Source: Ruegeria arenilitoris (lineage in GTDB: Bacteria; Pseudomonadota; Alphaproteobacteria; Rhodobacterales; Rhodobacteraceae). From it: a stretch of DNA of 64,000 bases. The notes beneath the pieces were generated by a model that was not told where the DNA came from, searched no databases, and was given only the letters and a program-made list of their open reading frames with translations. Of this stretch, positions 34,791 to 46,003 are shown piece after piece. Location: NCBI RefSeq assembly GCF_042675705.1, contig NZ_JBHTJJ010000012.1; one strand, 5' to 3'. The number at the start of each line of letters is the position of its first letter. The first letter of the stretch is position 1. The translations under genes were made by a program, and so were the position numbers.

Positions 34791-35140
34791 GGCCAGTTCC
34801 TCCCCCAAAAAGTCAGTGGCGCAATGGTTTCGTATTTCGTGGTCACTTTCCTGAAATCAGCATTTGCACTTTGCAGTCTCCCCCGCCGGACAAACGGCAG
34901 ACCGCCCGACGCGTGGCGCCATTCAATGCTGGCTCCACCCCTCAATTTGCGCAGGCAATACGAGCGATACCTGCATTCTTAGTACAGATTTGCAGAAAAA
35001 TCACTGAGATTGTTGGGTTTACCCGGCTTCGCAACTTGATGCGCCGCTGCGGCAAAGCGGCCTTGATTGATCGGGTGATAGACGCCAACGTGCAAGCAAC
35101 CCGCCAGACCCGCGGCCGGTTCAAAGCAACGGAGCCCCCA
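34791..35140. other. Divergent promoter region, 350 nt
   Basis: The stretch between the multidomain fusion gene and the ureohydrolase gene. It holds the fusion gene's ribosome site next to its start. A short inverted repeat, GCCGCT/AGCGGC, lies near 35045-35065. I saw no ORF with a ribosome site, no RNA gene and no clear regulator box. An open frame continues upstream of the ureohydrolase but lacks homology. Confidence 0.5.
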
Positions 35141-36106
35141 ATGTCAAAACATGGATATCAATCCGGCCGCCTGAATCTGCCGTTCGTCGGCATCGCCACA
35201 TTCGGCAAGAAGCCATATGTGCAGGATTGGGACCGGGTCGATGCCGATGTCGCCATCCTGGGCGCCCCGTTCGACTTCGGCTGCCAGTACCGGTCCGGAG
35301 CCCGGTTCGGCCCGCGCGCGGTGCGCGAGGCATCGACTCTGTTCAGCTTTGGTCATGCAGGTGCTTATGATCACGAGGACGATGCCACCTATTTGGGCGA
35401 AGAGGTGCGCATCGTCGATCTGGGGGATGCAGACATCATCCACACCAAAACCGAAGCCAGCCACGCGAATATCGAATACGGGGTGCGCAAGATCCTCGAG
35501 GCCGGCGCTCTGCCCGTGACGATCGGTGGTGACCATTCCGTCAACATTCCCTGCATCAACGCCTTTGATCAGGACTGCGCCCGAAACGGTCCCATTCACG
35601 TGGTCCAGATCGACGCACATCTGGATTTCGTGGACGAGCGTCATGGCGTTACGGCGGGCCATGGAAACCCGATGCGGCGGGCGATCGAAAAGGACTATGT
35701 CTCGGGTATGACCCAGCTGGGCATCCGCAACGTCTCATCGACCGCGAAAGAAGGTTACGAGGATGCACGTGCGCGCGGCTCCGACATCTTGTCGGTACGG
35801 CAGGTCCGCAAGCTGGGGACCGAAGGGGTGTTGGACCGCATCCCCTCGGGCGTCCGATACTACGTGACCATCGACATTGACGCGTTTTGCCCATCCATTG
35901 CACCGGGCACCGGAACACCAAGCCACGGCGGTTTTTTGTACTACGACGTTCTGGAAATCCTGCAGGGCCTTGCCCGGAAAGGGCAGGTCGCCGGCATCGA
36001 CCTCGTCGAAGTTGCCCCGGCCTATGACCCGACCGAAAGCACGCAGATCCTTGCCGCGCAGCTGTTGCTGAACTTCATCGGCTTCATCTTTCACCACAAG
36101 GAATGA
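35141..36106 (+). CDS. Ureohydrolase (agmatinase/guanidino-acid hydrolase-like)
   Basis: A 321-residue arginase-fold enzyme. Metal-ligand motifs are visible as GGDHS, QIDAHLDF and TIDIDAFCPSIAPGTGTPSHGG. Members hydrolyse guanidino compounds such as agmatine, guanidinobutyrate or guanidinopropionate to urea and an amine. The substrate cannot be told. A second, clearly distinct ureohydrolase in the polyamine operon (47170-48012) probably takes agmatine. This copy therefore more likely acts in guanidino-compound catabolism. It is divergent from the thiol-metabolism fusion. Confidence 0.88.
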   Translation: MSKHGYQSGRLNLPFVGIATFGKKPYVQDWDRVDADVAILGAPFDFGCQYRSGARFGPRAVREASTLFSFGHAGAYDHEDDATYLGEEVRIVDLGDADIIHTKTEASHANIEYGVRKILEAGALPVTIGGDHSVNIPCINAFDQDCARNGPIHVVQIDAHLDFVDERHGVTAGHGNPMRRAIEKDYVSGMTQLGIRNVSSTAKEGYEDARARGSDILSVRQVRKLGTEGVLDRIPSGVRYYVTIDIDAFCPSIAPGTGTPSHGGFLYYDVLEILQGLARKGQVAGIDLVEVAPAYDPTESTQILAAQLLLNFIGFIFHHKE

Positions 36107-36118
36107 AAGAAACCCCGG

Positions 36119-36637
36119 TCACATCAACTCGGAGAGATCAACCAACGGGGTCTCTCGTGTGACCGCGACGGCGTGACTACCACCCGGGGACTGAACCCGC
36201 ACGTCCACGCGTTCAGCCTGCGAAAACCGGTCGAAGTAATCAAATCTCATTTCGCCAAGCGCCTGAAGGTTGCTGCACCTGATCGTGTATTCGGCCTGAA
36301 ATTCGGGCCGGTGATCGTCAGACCCCAAGGCCGACCCGGCTTCACCGCCCAGCAGCGCCACGTTCGCCGTGGCCGTGGCACAACCCGCCTCGGCCGTGAC
36401 CGCGAACAGGGTCATGGGCTGTGACAGGTCCGAAATGGCGACCGCGACCTTCGCCTTTTCCTCTGCGCTCGAAGCGGGAAGATCAAAGTCAACGATTTCT
36501 GACGCGGGAACAGACAGAGACAGCGTGTACCCCGAAGCCAAAAACGCGATCTCCAGTGCTGCGGGCTTTGGCGCCCCTTCCTGCTGCGCGTCCAACGCAA
36601 GGGGAACCACGCAAAGGGCAAACGCCAGGGATCTCAT
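36119..36637 (-). CDS. DUF2796/ZrgA-like secreted protein
   Basis: A 172-residue protein with a signal peptide (about residues 1-18). The body resembles the DUF2796 (ZrgA) family: segments YTLSLSVPASEIVDFDLP, SLE-type spacing, the Cys pair (GCATATANV and IRCSNLQAL), and an HRPEF-type position before a YTIRCSNL strand. ZrgA proteins help zinc uptake in the periplasm of some bacteria. The His-rich segment of typical members is not evident, so zinc binding is uncertain. ATG 36637 is preferred over GTG 36640. It is divergent from the imelysin/iron operon. Confidence 0.6.
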   Translation of the reverse strand: MRSLAFALCVVPLALDAQQEGAPKPAALEIAFLASGYTLSLSVPASEIVDFDLPASSAEEKAKVAVAISDLSQPMTLFAVTAEAGCATATANVALLGGEAGSALGSDDHRPEFQAEYTIRCSNLQALGEMRFDYFDRFSQAERVDVRVQSPGGSHAVAVTRETPLVDLSELM

Positions 36638-36827
36638 CACGCAACCACCACCAACTCAAGAATCACACCATCATTGTATCTTCGCGCCATCCCCAGGCAA
36701 CGGCGCGCAACCCCGTCTGACCCCGCCGGAAATGGCTAGACAGATCCGGAGAACCCATCCAGCCAACCCGCATTTGGCCAAAACAGCGGCGTGTTTCCCA
36801 ATCAATTCCCGACTTAAAAACTCGGGT

Positions 36828-36858
36828 TGACATAACTTACAGTTTCACTCAGTTAATA
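36828..36858 (+). promoter_or_regulatory. Possible promoter of the imelysin/iron operon
   Basis: A perfect -35-like TTGACA at 36828-36833 lies about 90 nt upstream of the imelysin start. The AT-rich TTAATATT further on could hold the -10, but spacing is 19-20 nt instead of 17. No Fur/Irr/RirA box could be named with confidence. The gene-free interval 36638-36921 contains nothing else I can support. Confidence 0.35.
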
Positions 36859-36921
36859 TTCATCTCTGCACCCGCACCGGGTGCTCTTGCCCATTCATTT
36901 CGACAAGAAGGCCTGAACTTC

Positions 36922-38193
36922 ATGACCCGCGTATTTTCGACGACCAGCCTGGCAGCCTTGCTGATGGCAACAGCAGCAGCCGCCGGCGACGCCCCCGCCA
37001 AGGTCGACATCCTGGACACCTATGCTGACATTGCCGAAGCAAAATATGACGACAGTTTGCGTGCTGCCCGCAAGTTGCAGGCCGCCGTTGCCGCACTGGT
37101 TGAACAGCCTTCTGCTCAAAACCTGACCGCCGCACGCCAAGCCTGGGTTGCGGCGCGCGTTCCCTACCAACAGACCGAGGTCTATCGCTTCGGTAATCCC
37201 ATCGTCGACGATTGGGAAGGCAAGGTGAACGCGTGGCCTCTGGACGAGGGTCTGATCGACTATGTGGATGCGGCCTATGGCGGCGCGACGGACGAAAACG
37301 AGCTTGCGGTTCTGAACGTGATTGCCTCGCCCAGCTTTGAGCTGTCTGGCCAGCCGGTCGACGCGACCGAGATCACGCCCGAGCTGCTGTCAGAAACACT
37401 ACACGAGGCCGACGGGATCGAGGCCAATGTGGCAACTGGCTATCACGCCATCGAGTTCCTGCTGTGGGGCCAGGATCTGAACGGTCACGGCGAGGGCGCC
37501 GGCAACCGTCCTTGGACGGACTATGCGCAGGACGAGTCCTGCACCGGCGGCAACTGCGATCGCCGGGCCCAGTATCTGGTGGCGGCGACCGACCTGCTGG
37601 TTTCGGATCTGGAGTGGATGGCCGCGCAATGGCAGGACGACGGTGCCGCGCGCGCGGCTCTGACCGACGACGCCGACTCGGGCATCAGTGCAATTCTGAC
37701 AGGCATGGGATCACTGTCCTATGGCGAACAGGCCGGTGAGCGCATGCGCCTTGGACTGATGCTGAACGACCCGGAAGAAGAGCATGACTGTTTCTCGGAC
37801 AACACGCACAACAGCCACTTTTATGACGGTTTGGGGATTCAGAACGTCTATCTGGGTCGGTATGTTCGGATTGACGGCACTCCGGTTTCGGGTCCGTCCC
37901 TGTCGGATCTGGTTGCAGCCTCGGACCCGGCTCTGGACACCGAGATGAAGACCAAGCTGGCCAACACAATGTACGCGCTGGGCCAGATCAAAACCGCAGC
38001 CGAGGCCGGATTTGCATACGATCAGATGCTCGAGCGCGGGAACGTCGGTGGCGAAACGCTGATCATGGGCGGCGTCGAAGGTCTGATCGATCAGACCAAG
38101 ACGATCGAACGCATCGTGTCCGTGCTGGGCTTGGGCAATGTCGCATTCGAAGGGTCCGACAGCCTCGACAACCCCGACGCCGTTTTCCACTGA
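36922..38193 (+). CDS. Imelysin family (peptidase M75) protein, IrpA/EfeO-like
   Basis: A 423-residue periplasmic protein with a signal peptide (about residues 1-21). The imelysin signature GxHxxE appears as GYHAIE (173-178), followed by FLLWG. A later DPEEEHDCFSDNTH segment is typical. Family members bind iron and act in iron uptake or sensing. Peptidase activity is doubtful for most. ATG 36922 has AGAAGG upstream. The downstream genes (bfd, bfr, di-haem protein, second imelysin) point to iron homeostasis. Confidence 0.9.
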   Translation: MTRVFSTTSLAALLMATAAAAGDAPAKVDILDTYADIAEAKYDDSLRAARKLQAAVAALVEQPSAQNLTAARQAWVAARVPYQQTEVYRFGNPIVDDWEGKVNAWPLDEGLIDYVDAAYGGATDENELAVLNVIASPSFELSGQPVDATEITPELLSETLHEADGIEANVATGYHAIEFLLWGQDLNGHGEGAGNRPWTDYAQDESCTGGNCDRRAQYLVAATDLLVSDLEWMAAQWQDDGAARAALTDDADSGISAILTGMGSLSYGEQAGERMRLGLMLNDPEEEHDCFSDNTHNSHFYDGLGIQNVYLGRYVRIDGTPVSGPSLSDLVAASDPALDTEMKTKLANTMYALGQIKTAAEAGFAYDQMLERGNVGGETLIMGGVEGLIDQTKTIERIVSVLGLGNVAFEGSDSLDNPDAVFH

Positions 38194-38309
38194 TGAACCA
38201 AAGCGGCCGGGCGTAGCGACCGCTTGCGCCCGGCCCTGCGACAAGCTGTGTCTGGACCCGAAGCAAATACCCTACTATTTGACTAGGAATTAAAAAGAGC
38301 CGAGTCGCC

Positions 38310-38603
38310 ATGATCGTCTGCCACTGCACCAACATCACGGATCACGACATCCGCGCGGCAATCGACTGGATGCGCGCGGCAGATCCTCAAACCATCATCA
38401 CGCCGGGCAAGATTTACCATGCTTTGGGAAAATCGGCGGATTGTGGCGGGTGTATGCCGCTGTTTCTGGACACGATGCGCGCAACCGATAACCTCGAAGT
38501 ACCCATGCAACTCCGCGCCCTGCGCGTGGATGCTACACAGGAGAGTGCAGATGAAGGGCGACCCCAAAGTCATCGAATACCTAAACAAGTCCCTGCGGCA
38601 TGA
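38310..38603 (+). CDS. bfd: Bacterioferritin-associated ferredoxin
   Basis: A 97-residue protein. A BFD-like [2Fe-2S] domain has Cys4, Cys6, Cys45 and Cys48 (CHC and CGGC). It mobilises iron from bacterioferritin by delivering electrons. The C-terminal part (from about residue 60) is longer than in E. coli Bfd. It reads out of frame into the first 53 nt of bfr, so the true stop overlaps that gene. The pair is translationally linked and expected to respond to iron. Confidence 0.88.
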   Translation: MIVCHCTNITDHDIRAAIDWMRAADPQTIITPGKIYHALGKSADCGGCMPLFLDTMRATDNLEVPMQLRALRVDATQESADEGRPQSHRIPKQVPAA

Positions 38604-39036
38604 ATTTACCGCAGTCAGCCAGTACTGGCTGCATTACCGCCTGCAGGAGGACTGGGGCCTGGGCCACATGGCCAAGAAAAGCCGCGAGGAAAGCATCGAA
38701 GAGATGCAGCACGCGGACAAGCTGATCGAGAGGATCATCTTCCTGGGCGGCCACCCCAACCTGCAAAAGCTCGACCCGCTGCGCATCGGCCAGACGCCCA
38801 AGGAAACCCTGGAATGCGACCTGGCGGCCGAGATCGACGCCCGGGCCCTGTACAAGGAAGCGCGCGAATACTGCCAACAGGCCGGCGACTTCGTGTCGAT
38901 GGCGCTGTTCGAACAACTGATGGCCGATGAAGAAGGCCATATCGATTTCCTCGAAACCCAGCTCGATCTGTACGAAAGACTCGGCGAAGCAAATTATGCG
39001 CAACTCAATGCATCGAAAATGGACGAGGCCGAATAG
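38551..39036 (+). CDS. bfr: Bacterioferritin
   Basis: A 161-residue haem-containing iron-storage protein. All ferroxidase residues are conserved at family positions: Glu18, Glu51, His54, Glu94, Glu127 and His130, with haem-ligand Met52. ATG 38551 is preceded by AGGAGA. It overlaps bfd by 53 nt and the downstream di-haem gene by 29 nt, an unusually dense arrangement. A longer in-frame start lies within bfd and lacks conservation. Confidence 0.95.
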   Translation: MKGDPKVIEYLNKSLRHEFTAVSQYWLHYRLQEDWGLGHMAKKSREESIEEMQHADKLIERIIFLGGHPNLQKLDPLRIGQTPKETLECDLAAEIDARALYKEAREYCQQAGDFVSMALFEQLMADEEGHIDFLETQLDLYERLGEANYAQLNASKMDEAE

Positions 39037-40543
39037 GTCTGGTTTTCTGGCGGTGGCCGTCCTTGCGGCCACCCCTTCCCTGTCTCAAGATCTGCGGGAC
39101 AGTCATTTGAACCCCCTCCCCCGAACCGACGCTGAACGGGCACGGATCGCCACAGTTACCGCAGCGCCGTCGGATTTCACACAGCCCCAGCGCTATGAGG
39201 ACCTGCCGGCAGGCGCCGCAACGGTGCGCGCCCGGACCGATGCGGATGCATTCTCGCAACCCCCGGCCAACCTGAGCTTTGAGCAGGAGCTGGATTTCAA
39301 AGTCGGCAACGGGCTGTTCAAGAAGGTCTGGGTGTCGTCCCCGTCCTCGACCCTGGCCTCGGATGGGTTGGGGCCGCTGTTCAACGCGCGGTCGTGTCAG
39401 CGCTGTCACATCAAGGACGGGCGTGGCCACACCCCTGCCGGGCCGGAGGACAACGCCATTTCGATGTTCCTGCGCGTTTCCATCCCCGGGACGCCCGCGG
39501 ACGCGCCGGAAGGGATCGAGGGGTATCTCGCCACCCTGCCCGAACCCAGCTATGGAGGCCAGATGCAGGATTTCGCCCTACCCGGCCACAAAGCCGAATA
39601 CCGGCTGGACATCACCTACGAGGAAATACCATTGGAGCTGTCCGATGGCGAAACAGTGTCGCTGCGCAAGCCTACCTACAGGGCGGCCGATCTGGGCTAT
39701 GGGCCGTTGCACCCCGACGCGATGCTCAGCCCGCGCGTGGCGCCGCAGATGATCGGTCTGGGTCTGCTCGAGGCGATCCCGGCCGAGGACATCCTGGCCA
39801 AGGCCGACCCCGACGATGCCGATGGAGACGGGATCTCGGGGCGGCCCAACATCGTGTGGTCGACGGAATTCGGCGAACCCATGCTGGGCCGGTTTGGGCT
39901 GAAGGCGGGTATGCCGACGATCATGGAGCAGTCGGCCGCGGCCTTCGCCGGAGATATCGGCATTTCCAGCCCGCTTTACCCCGCGCCTTTTGGCGATTGC
40001 ACCCCGGCGCAGGCCGATTGCCAGGCCGCCTCGCATGGTGACGGCGACGAACGCGGCTTCGAGATCGACCAGCGGGGCATGGATTTGGTGGCCTTCTACA
40101 GCCGCAACCTGGGCGTTCCCGCCCGGCGCGATGTGAATGACCCGCAGGTTCTGCGCGGGAAAGAGGTGTTCCACACCATTGGCTGCGCGTCCTGTCACTC
40201 GCCCGCTTTCGTCACCCACCGCCTGCCCGACCGGACCGAGCACAGTTTCCAGCTGATCTGGCCCTACAGTGACCTGCTGCTGCACGACATGGGCGAAGGA
40301 CTGGCCGACAACCGCCCCGAAGCCCGCGCAACGGGCCGAGAATGGCGCACCGCGCCGCTGTGGGGCATCGGCCTGACCCGACGCGTTTCGGGCCACACCC
40401 AGTTCCTGCATGACGGCCGCGCGCGTTCGCTGCTCGAAGCGGTCCTGTGGCACGGGGGCGAGGCCCAGGCCGCGCGCGATGCGGTTGTTTCCATGCCAAA
40501 ACCAGATCGGGACGCCCTGATCGAATTTCTTGAAAGCCTATGA
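39008..40543 (+). CDS. Di-haem DUF1111-family oxidoreductase
   Basis: A 511-residue secreted protein with a short basic N-terminus and signal segment (FLAVAVLAATPSLSQ). Two haem-binding motifs are visible, CQRCH and CASCH, as in the DUF1111/di-haem thiol-oxidoreductase-like family. The family commonly sits with imelysin genes and probably handles periplasmic redox in iron uptake. The start ATG 39008 lies inside bfr and has no obvious ribosome site, so translation is likely coupled to bfr. The stop is 3 nt before the second imelysin. Confidence 0.88.
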   Translation: MHRKWTRPNRSGFLAVAVLAATPSLSQDLRDSHLNPLPRTDAERARIATVTAAPSDFTQPQRYEDLPAGAATVRARTDADAFSQPPANLSFEQELDFKVGNGLFKKVWVSSPSSTLASDGLGPLFNARSCQRCHIKDGRGHTPAGPEDNAISMFLRVSIPGTPADAPEGIEGYLATLPEPSYGGQMQDFALPGHKAEYRLDITYEEIPLELSDGETVSLRKPTYRAADLGYGPLHPDAMLSPRVAPQMIGLGLLEAIPAEDILAKADPDDADGDGISGRPNIVWSTEFGEPMLGRFGLKAGMPTIMEQSAAAFAGDIGISSPLYPAPFGDCTPAQADCQAASHGDGDERGFEIDQRGMDLVAFYSRNLGVPARRDVNDPQVLRGKEVFHTIGCASCHSPAFVTHRLPDRTEHSFQLIWPYSDLLLHDMGEGLADNRPEARATGREWRTAPLWGIGLTRRVSGHTQFLHDGRARSLLEAVLWHGGEAQAARDAVVSMPKPDRDALIEFLESL

Positions 40544-40546
40544 CCG

Positions 40547-41557
40547 ATGCGCCTTGTCCCCCTGATCATCGCCGTTCTGGTTCCCCTGGCTGTTGCCGCT
40601 CAAGATCGGGCGACAGTTCCTGAGGACGTTACGCAGAACCACATCCTTCCAAGATTTGAAGAGCTTTCCGACAGATCGGCAGAACTCTCCGAGGTTGCGC
40701 AACAGGACTGTTCTTCGGACTCCCAAAACCTCCGCGCTGCATTCCATTCGGCGTTCGATGCATGGATTTCTGCCAGCCATTTGCGATTTGGTCCGTCCGA
40801 AGTCGATGATCGCGCTTTTGCCCTTGCCTTCTGGCCGGACACCAAGGGCTTTACGCCCAAGGCTCTGGCCGGAATGATCTCGGCTCAGGATTCTGCGGTC
40901 ACCGATGCAGTTGCGTTTGCCGAAACATCGATCGCGGGGCGCGGCTTTTTTGCACTGGATCTCATGTTGTACGACCCCGAATTTTCCAGGTGGGGAGATG
41001 CAGCATATCACTGCGACCTGATCCGTGCGATTGCGTCCGACATTCACCGAAATGCCGCCGCGATCGCTGCCGACTGGGCAGATTATGCAGTGAACTTGAA
41101 CCAGCCCGGTACCGGCAGCGTTTACCGATCGGAAGACGAAGCCCTGCAGGAGCTCTACAAGGCCCTTGTCACCGGGCTCGAATTCACAGCCGATACGCGC
41201 CTGGGCCGCCCGATGGGCAGTTTCGACCGCCCCCGCCCCAACCGGGCCGAGGCCCGGCGGTCGCTGCGGTCGCTGCGGCATGTGGAACTGTCGCTGGTGG
41301 CGCTGCGTGATCTGGCAGCGCGGCTGTCGGCCGACCACCCGAAGATTGCGGCTTCGCTGGACGATGCCTTTGCCCGCAGCATCACCCGGGCGCAGGCGCT
41401 GGACGATCCCGCGCTGGCCGGCGTGGCTGAGCCACAGGGGCGGCTGCGGGTCGAGGCGCTGCAGCAATCGATCAACGACATCCGCGGCCTTGCCGCCGCG
41501 CAGTTGGGTCCCACCTTGGGTATTAGTGCCGGGTTCAATTCGCAGGACGGAGACTGA
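40547..41557 (+). CDS. Imelysin family protein (second copy)
   Basis: A 336-residue secreted protein with a signal peptide (about residues 1-18). Sequence resembles the shorter imelysin subfamily found beside DUF1111 proteins. The central segment FALDLMLYDP differs from the GxHxxE motif of the first copy, so it probably keeps the fold but not the ligand set. It lies 3 nt after the di-haem gene and 3 nt before the DUF1513 gene, forming one operon. Confidence 0.82.
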   Translation: MRLVPLIIAVLVPLAVAAQDRATVPEDVTQNHILPRFEELSDRSAELSEVAQQDCSSDSQNLRAAFHSAFDAWISASHLRFGPSEVDDRAFALAFWPDTKGFTPKALAGMISAQDSAVTDAVAFAETSIAGRGFFALDLMLYDPEFSRWGDAAYHCDLIRAIASDIHRNAAAIAADWADYAVNLNQPGTGSVYRSEDEALQELYKALVTGLEFTADTRLGRPMGSFDRPRPNRAEARRSLRSLRHVELSLVALRDLAARLSADHPKIAASLDDAFARSITRAQALDDPALAGVAEPQGRLRVEALQQSINDIRGLAAAQLGPTLGISAGFNSQDGD

Positions 41558-41560
41558 CCC

Positions 41561-42649
41561 ATGACCAGCCGCCGAGGATTCCTGGCCGGTTTAGCAGCGG
41601 CCACTCTGGCCCCCCTGCCGGGCTGGACTGCGGTCGGTTCGCCCGATTTCCTGTCAGCTGCGCTGTTCGACGATGGGTCGTACCGCCTGGTCGGGTTGAC
41701 CATTTCAGGGGAGGTTCGGTTCTCGATCCCCCTGCCCGGCCGCGGGCACGCCGCCGCCGCCCATCCCCATCTGGCGCGGGCCGTTGCATTTGCGCGCCGT
41801 CCGGGGCGGTTTGCGCTGGTGATCGATTGCGCGACCGGGGACCAACTGGCCCGGCTCGAGGCGCCGAACGGGCGTCATTTCTACGGCCACGGCGCGTTTT
41901 CACCCGATGGCCGCCGGTTGTTCACCACCGAAAACGACTATGAGGCAGGCACCGGTGTCATCGGCGTCTGGGACGCTGCCAAGGGCTATGCCCGGATGGG
42001 CGAGTTTTCTTCAGCGGGGGTCGGCCCCCATGATGTGGTGTTGATGCCCGACGGCAAATCTCTGGCCATCGCCAACGGCGGCATCGAAACCCATCCGGAC
42101 ACAGGCCGCACCAAGCTGAACCTGCCGACCATGCGCCCGAACCTGACCTATGTCAGCCTCGACGGATCGGTTCTGGAGCAGGTCGAACTGCCTGCGGCGC
42201 TGCACAAGAATTCGATCCGGCATCTGGCCGTTCGCGCGGATGGCCTGCTGGCCTTTGCGATGCAGTGGCAGGGCGACCTGTCCCACGACCCGGCGCTGCT
42301 GGGGCTGCATCGGCGAGGTGGCCGTTACCACCTGCTGTCCGCACCGGAAGACATACAGGCGACGCTGGCCGGCTATGCAGGCAGTGTCGCCTTTTCCGCC
42401 GAGGGGCGGCAGGTCGCCATCACCTGCCCACGCGGCAACGCGCTGCACGTCTTTGATGCCGAGGCAGCCCGTTTTGAACGCGCCCATTCGCTCAGCGACG
42501 TGTGCGGGTTGGGCCCCGGGCCATCCGGCTTTGTCTTTACCACCGGGCATGGCGATGTGGGGCATTTGGTCGGGCCAAACCCGGCGATATCGCCCCATCC
42601 TCGGGTCCGTTGGGACAACCATCTGGTTCCCATTCGCCCTGCGATCTGA
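41561..42649 (+). CDS. DUF1513-family Tat-exported beta-propeller protein
   Basis: A 362-residue protein with a twin-arginine start (TSRRGFLAGLAAATL). WD/YVTN-type repeats are visible in segments such as GHGAFSPDGRRLFTTEN, GVGPHDVVLMPDGKSLAIANGG and SVAFSAEGRQVAITCPRG. It matches the DUF1513 family commonly encoded with imelysin and DUF1111 genes. It is likely a periplasmic binding or structural component. It closes the iron operon. About 100 nt follow before speA. Confidence 0.88.
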   Translation: MTSRRGFLAGLAAATLAPLPGWTAVGSPDFLSAALFDDGSYRLVGLTISGEVRFSIPLPGRGHAAAAHPHLARAVAFARRPGRFALVIDCATGDQLARLEAPNGRHFYGHGAFSPDGRRLFTTENDYEAGTGVIGVWDAAKGYARMGEFSSAGVGPHDVVLMPDGKSLAIANGGIETHPDTGRTKLNLPTMRPNLTYVSLDGSVLEQVELPAALHKNSIRHLAVRADGLLAFAMQWQGDLSHDPALLGLHRRGGRYHLLSAPEDIQATLAGYAGSVAFSAEGRQVAITCPRGNALHVFDAEAARFERAHSLSDVCGLGPGPSGFVFTTGHGDVGHLVGPNPAISPHPRVRWDNHLVPIRPAI

Positions 42650-42748
42650 ATTGGGCTAACCTCCGATACAGATTACACTTGGAAGAATCGAACGGCTGCC
42701 GTATTGGCGGGCGAAATTTCCACGCCTGCAACGCAAGGACTGACTTGA

Positions 42749-44638
<1,890 letters not shown>

Positions 44639-44661
44639 CCCCGGCGAAAGGAGAATTTCCC

Positions 44662-45873
44662 ATGGGCAAGACACTGGTTGTTGGCGCAGGTGGCGTCAGC
44701 CACGCCGCCGTGCATAAGATGGCCATGAATTCCGACATCTTCACTGAGATCACGCTGGCCAGCCGCACCAAGGCGAAATGCGATGCCATCGCCAAATCGG
44801 TCAAGGAACGCACCGGCGTCGACATCAAGACGGCCGAGCTTGACGCCTACAACGTCGCCGACACCGTCAAGCTGATCAAGGACACCGAGGCCGAGCTTCT
44901 AGTGAACCTGGCCCTGCCCTATCAGGACCTGGTTCTGATGGATGCCTGCCTCGAGGCCGGGTGCCACTACCTCGACACCGCAAACTACGAGCCCGAGGAC
45001 GAGGCCAAGTTCGAATACCATTGGCAATGGGCCTATCAGGACAAGTTCAAGCAGGCCGGCCTGACCGCGATCCTCGGCTCGGGCTTCGATCCGGGGGTTA
45101 CATCCGTCTTCGCCAAATGGCTCAAGAAACACAAGCTGGACTCGATCCGCCAGATCGACGTTCTGGACGCCAATGGCGGCCAGAACGATCAGGAATTCGC
45201 CACCAACTTCAACCCCGAGATCAACCTGCGCGAAGTGCTGGCCGACGCCCGCCACTGGGAAGGCGGCGAGTGGAAAGTGACGCCGGCCATGACCCACAAG
45301 GTCGAGTTCGACTTCCCCGGCATCGGCCCGAAGAACATGTACCTGATGTATCACGAGGAACTGGAGTCTCTCTCGACCCACTTCCCCGAGATCGAACGCG
45401 CCCGTTTCTGGATGACCTTCGGCGATGCCTACATCACCCATGCCAAGGTGCTGCAGAATGTCGGCATGACCCGGATCGACCCGGTGGTCCACAACGGGGT
45501 CGAGATCATCCCGATCCAGTTCCTGAAAACCCTGCTGCCCGATCCCGGCGACCTGGGCGCCGAGACCAAGGGCAAGGCCTGCATCGGCGACATCGCCACC
45601 GGTCAGGCCAAGGACGGCTCGGGCGAAAAGACCTATTACATCTACAACATCTGCGACCACGAGGAATGCTACCGTGAGGTCGGCAGCCAGGCCGTCAGCT
45701 ACACCACCGGCGTCCCCGCCATGATCGGCGCGGCACAGGTACTGAAAGGCAACTGGCGCGAGCCGGGCGTGTGGAACATGGAACAGCTGGACCCGGATGA
45801 TTTCATGGACATGCTGAACAAGCACGGCCTTCCCTGGCAGGTCCACGAACTCGACGGCCCGGTCGAGTTCTAA
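44662..45873 (+). CDS. Carboxynorspermidine/carboxyspermidine dehydrogenase
   Basis: A 403-residue saccharopine-dehydrogenase-fold enzyme with an N-terminal Rossmann motif (VVGAGGVSHA). Family members condense putrescine or diaminopropane with aspartate semialdehyde using NADPH to make carboxyspermidine or carboxynorspermidine. The segments GCHYLDTANYEPEDEA and GSGFDPGVTSVFAKW are typical. ATG 44662 has AAAGGAGA upstream. With speA, nspC and speB this gives the alternative spermidine pathway, so carboxyspermidine is the likely product. Confidence 0.93.
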   Translation: MGKTLVVGAGGVSHAAVHKMAMNSDIFTEITLASRTKAKCDAIAKSVKERTGVDIKTAELDAYNVADTVKLIKDTEAELLVNLALPYQDLVLMDACLEAGCHYLDTANYEPEDEAKFEYHWQWAYQDKFKQAGLTAILGSGFDPGVTSVFAKWLKKHKLDSIRQIDVLDANGGQNDQEFATNFNPEINLREVLADARHWEGGEWKVTPAMTHKVEFDFPGIGPKNMYLMYHEELESLSTHFPEIERARFWMTFGDAYITHAKVLQNVGMTRIDPVVHNGVEIIPIQFLKTLLPDPGDLGAETKGKACIGDIATGQAKDGSGEKTYYIYNICDHEECYREVGSQAVSYTTGVPAMIGAAQVLKGNWREPGVWNMEQLDPDDFMDMLNKHGLPWQVHELDGPVEF

Positions 45874-45880
45874 ACCCTCG

Positions 45881-45960
45881 GGGCGGTCCTCGCGACCGCC
45901 CTGCTTCATCTGGCCCAAAATATCCCGGGGGGTCGCCATTGGTCCGAGCGACAATGGCGA
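45881..45960. repeat. Two stem-loops in the 130-nt gap before nspC
   Basis: GGGCGGTC/GACCGCCC (45881-45888 and 45894-45901) and TCGCCATTG/CAATGGCGA (45933-45941 and 45952-45960) are perfect inverted repeats. Between them lies AAAATATCCCGGGGGG, a sequence I recall as frequent between Roseobacter genes. The first stem could end or slow the upstream transcript. No T-run follows. Confidence 0.5.
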
Positions 45961-46003
45961 CAAGTCGCACCCCCGGCCTATCCACCAATCGGAGACGCCG
46001 GAC

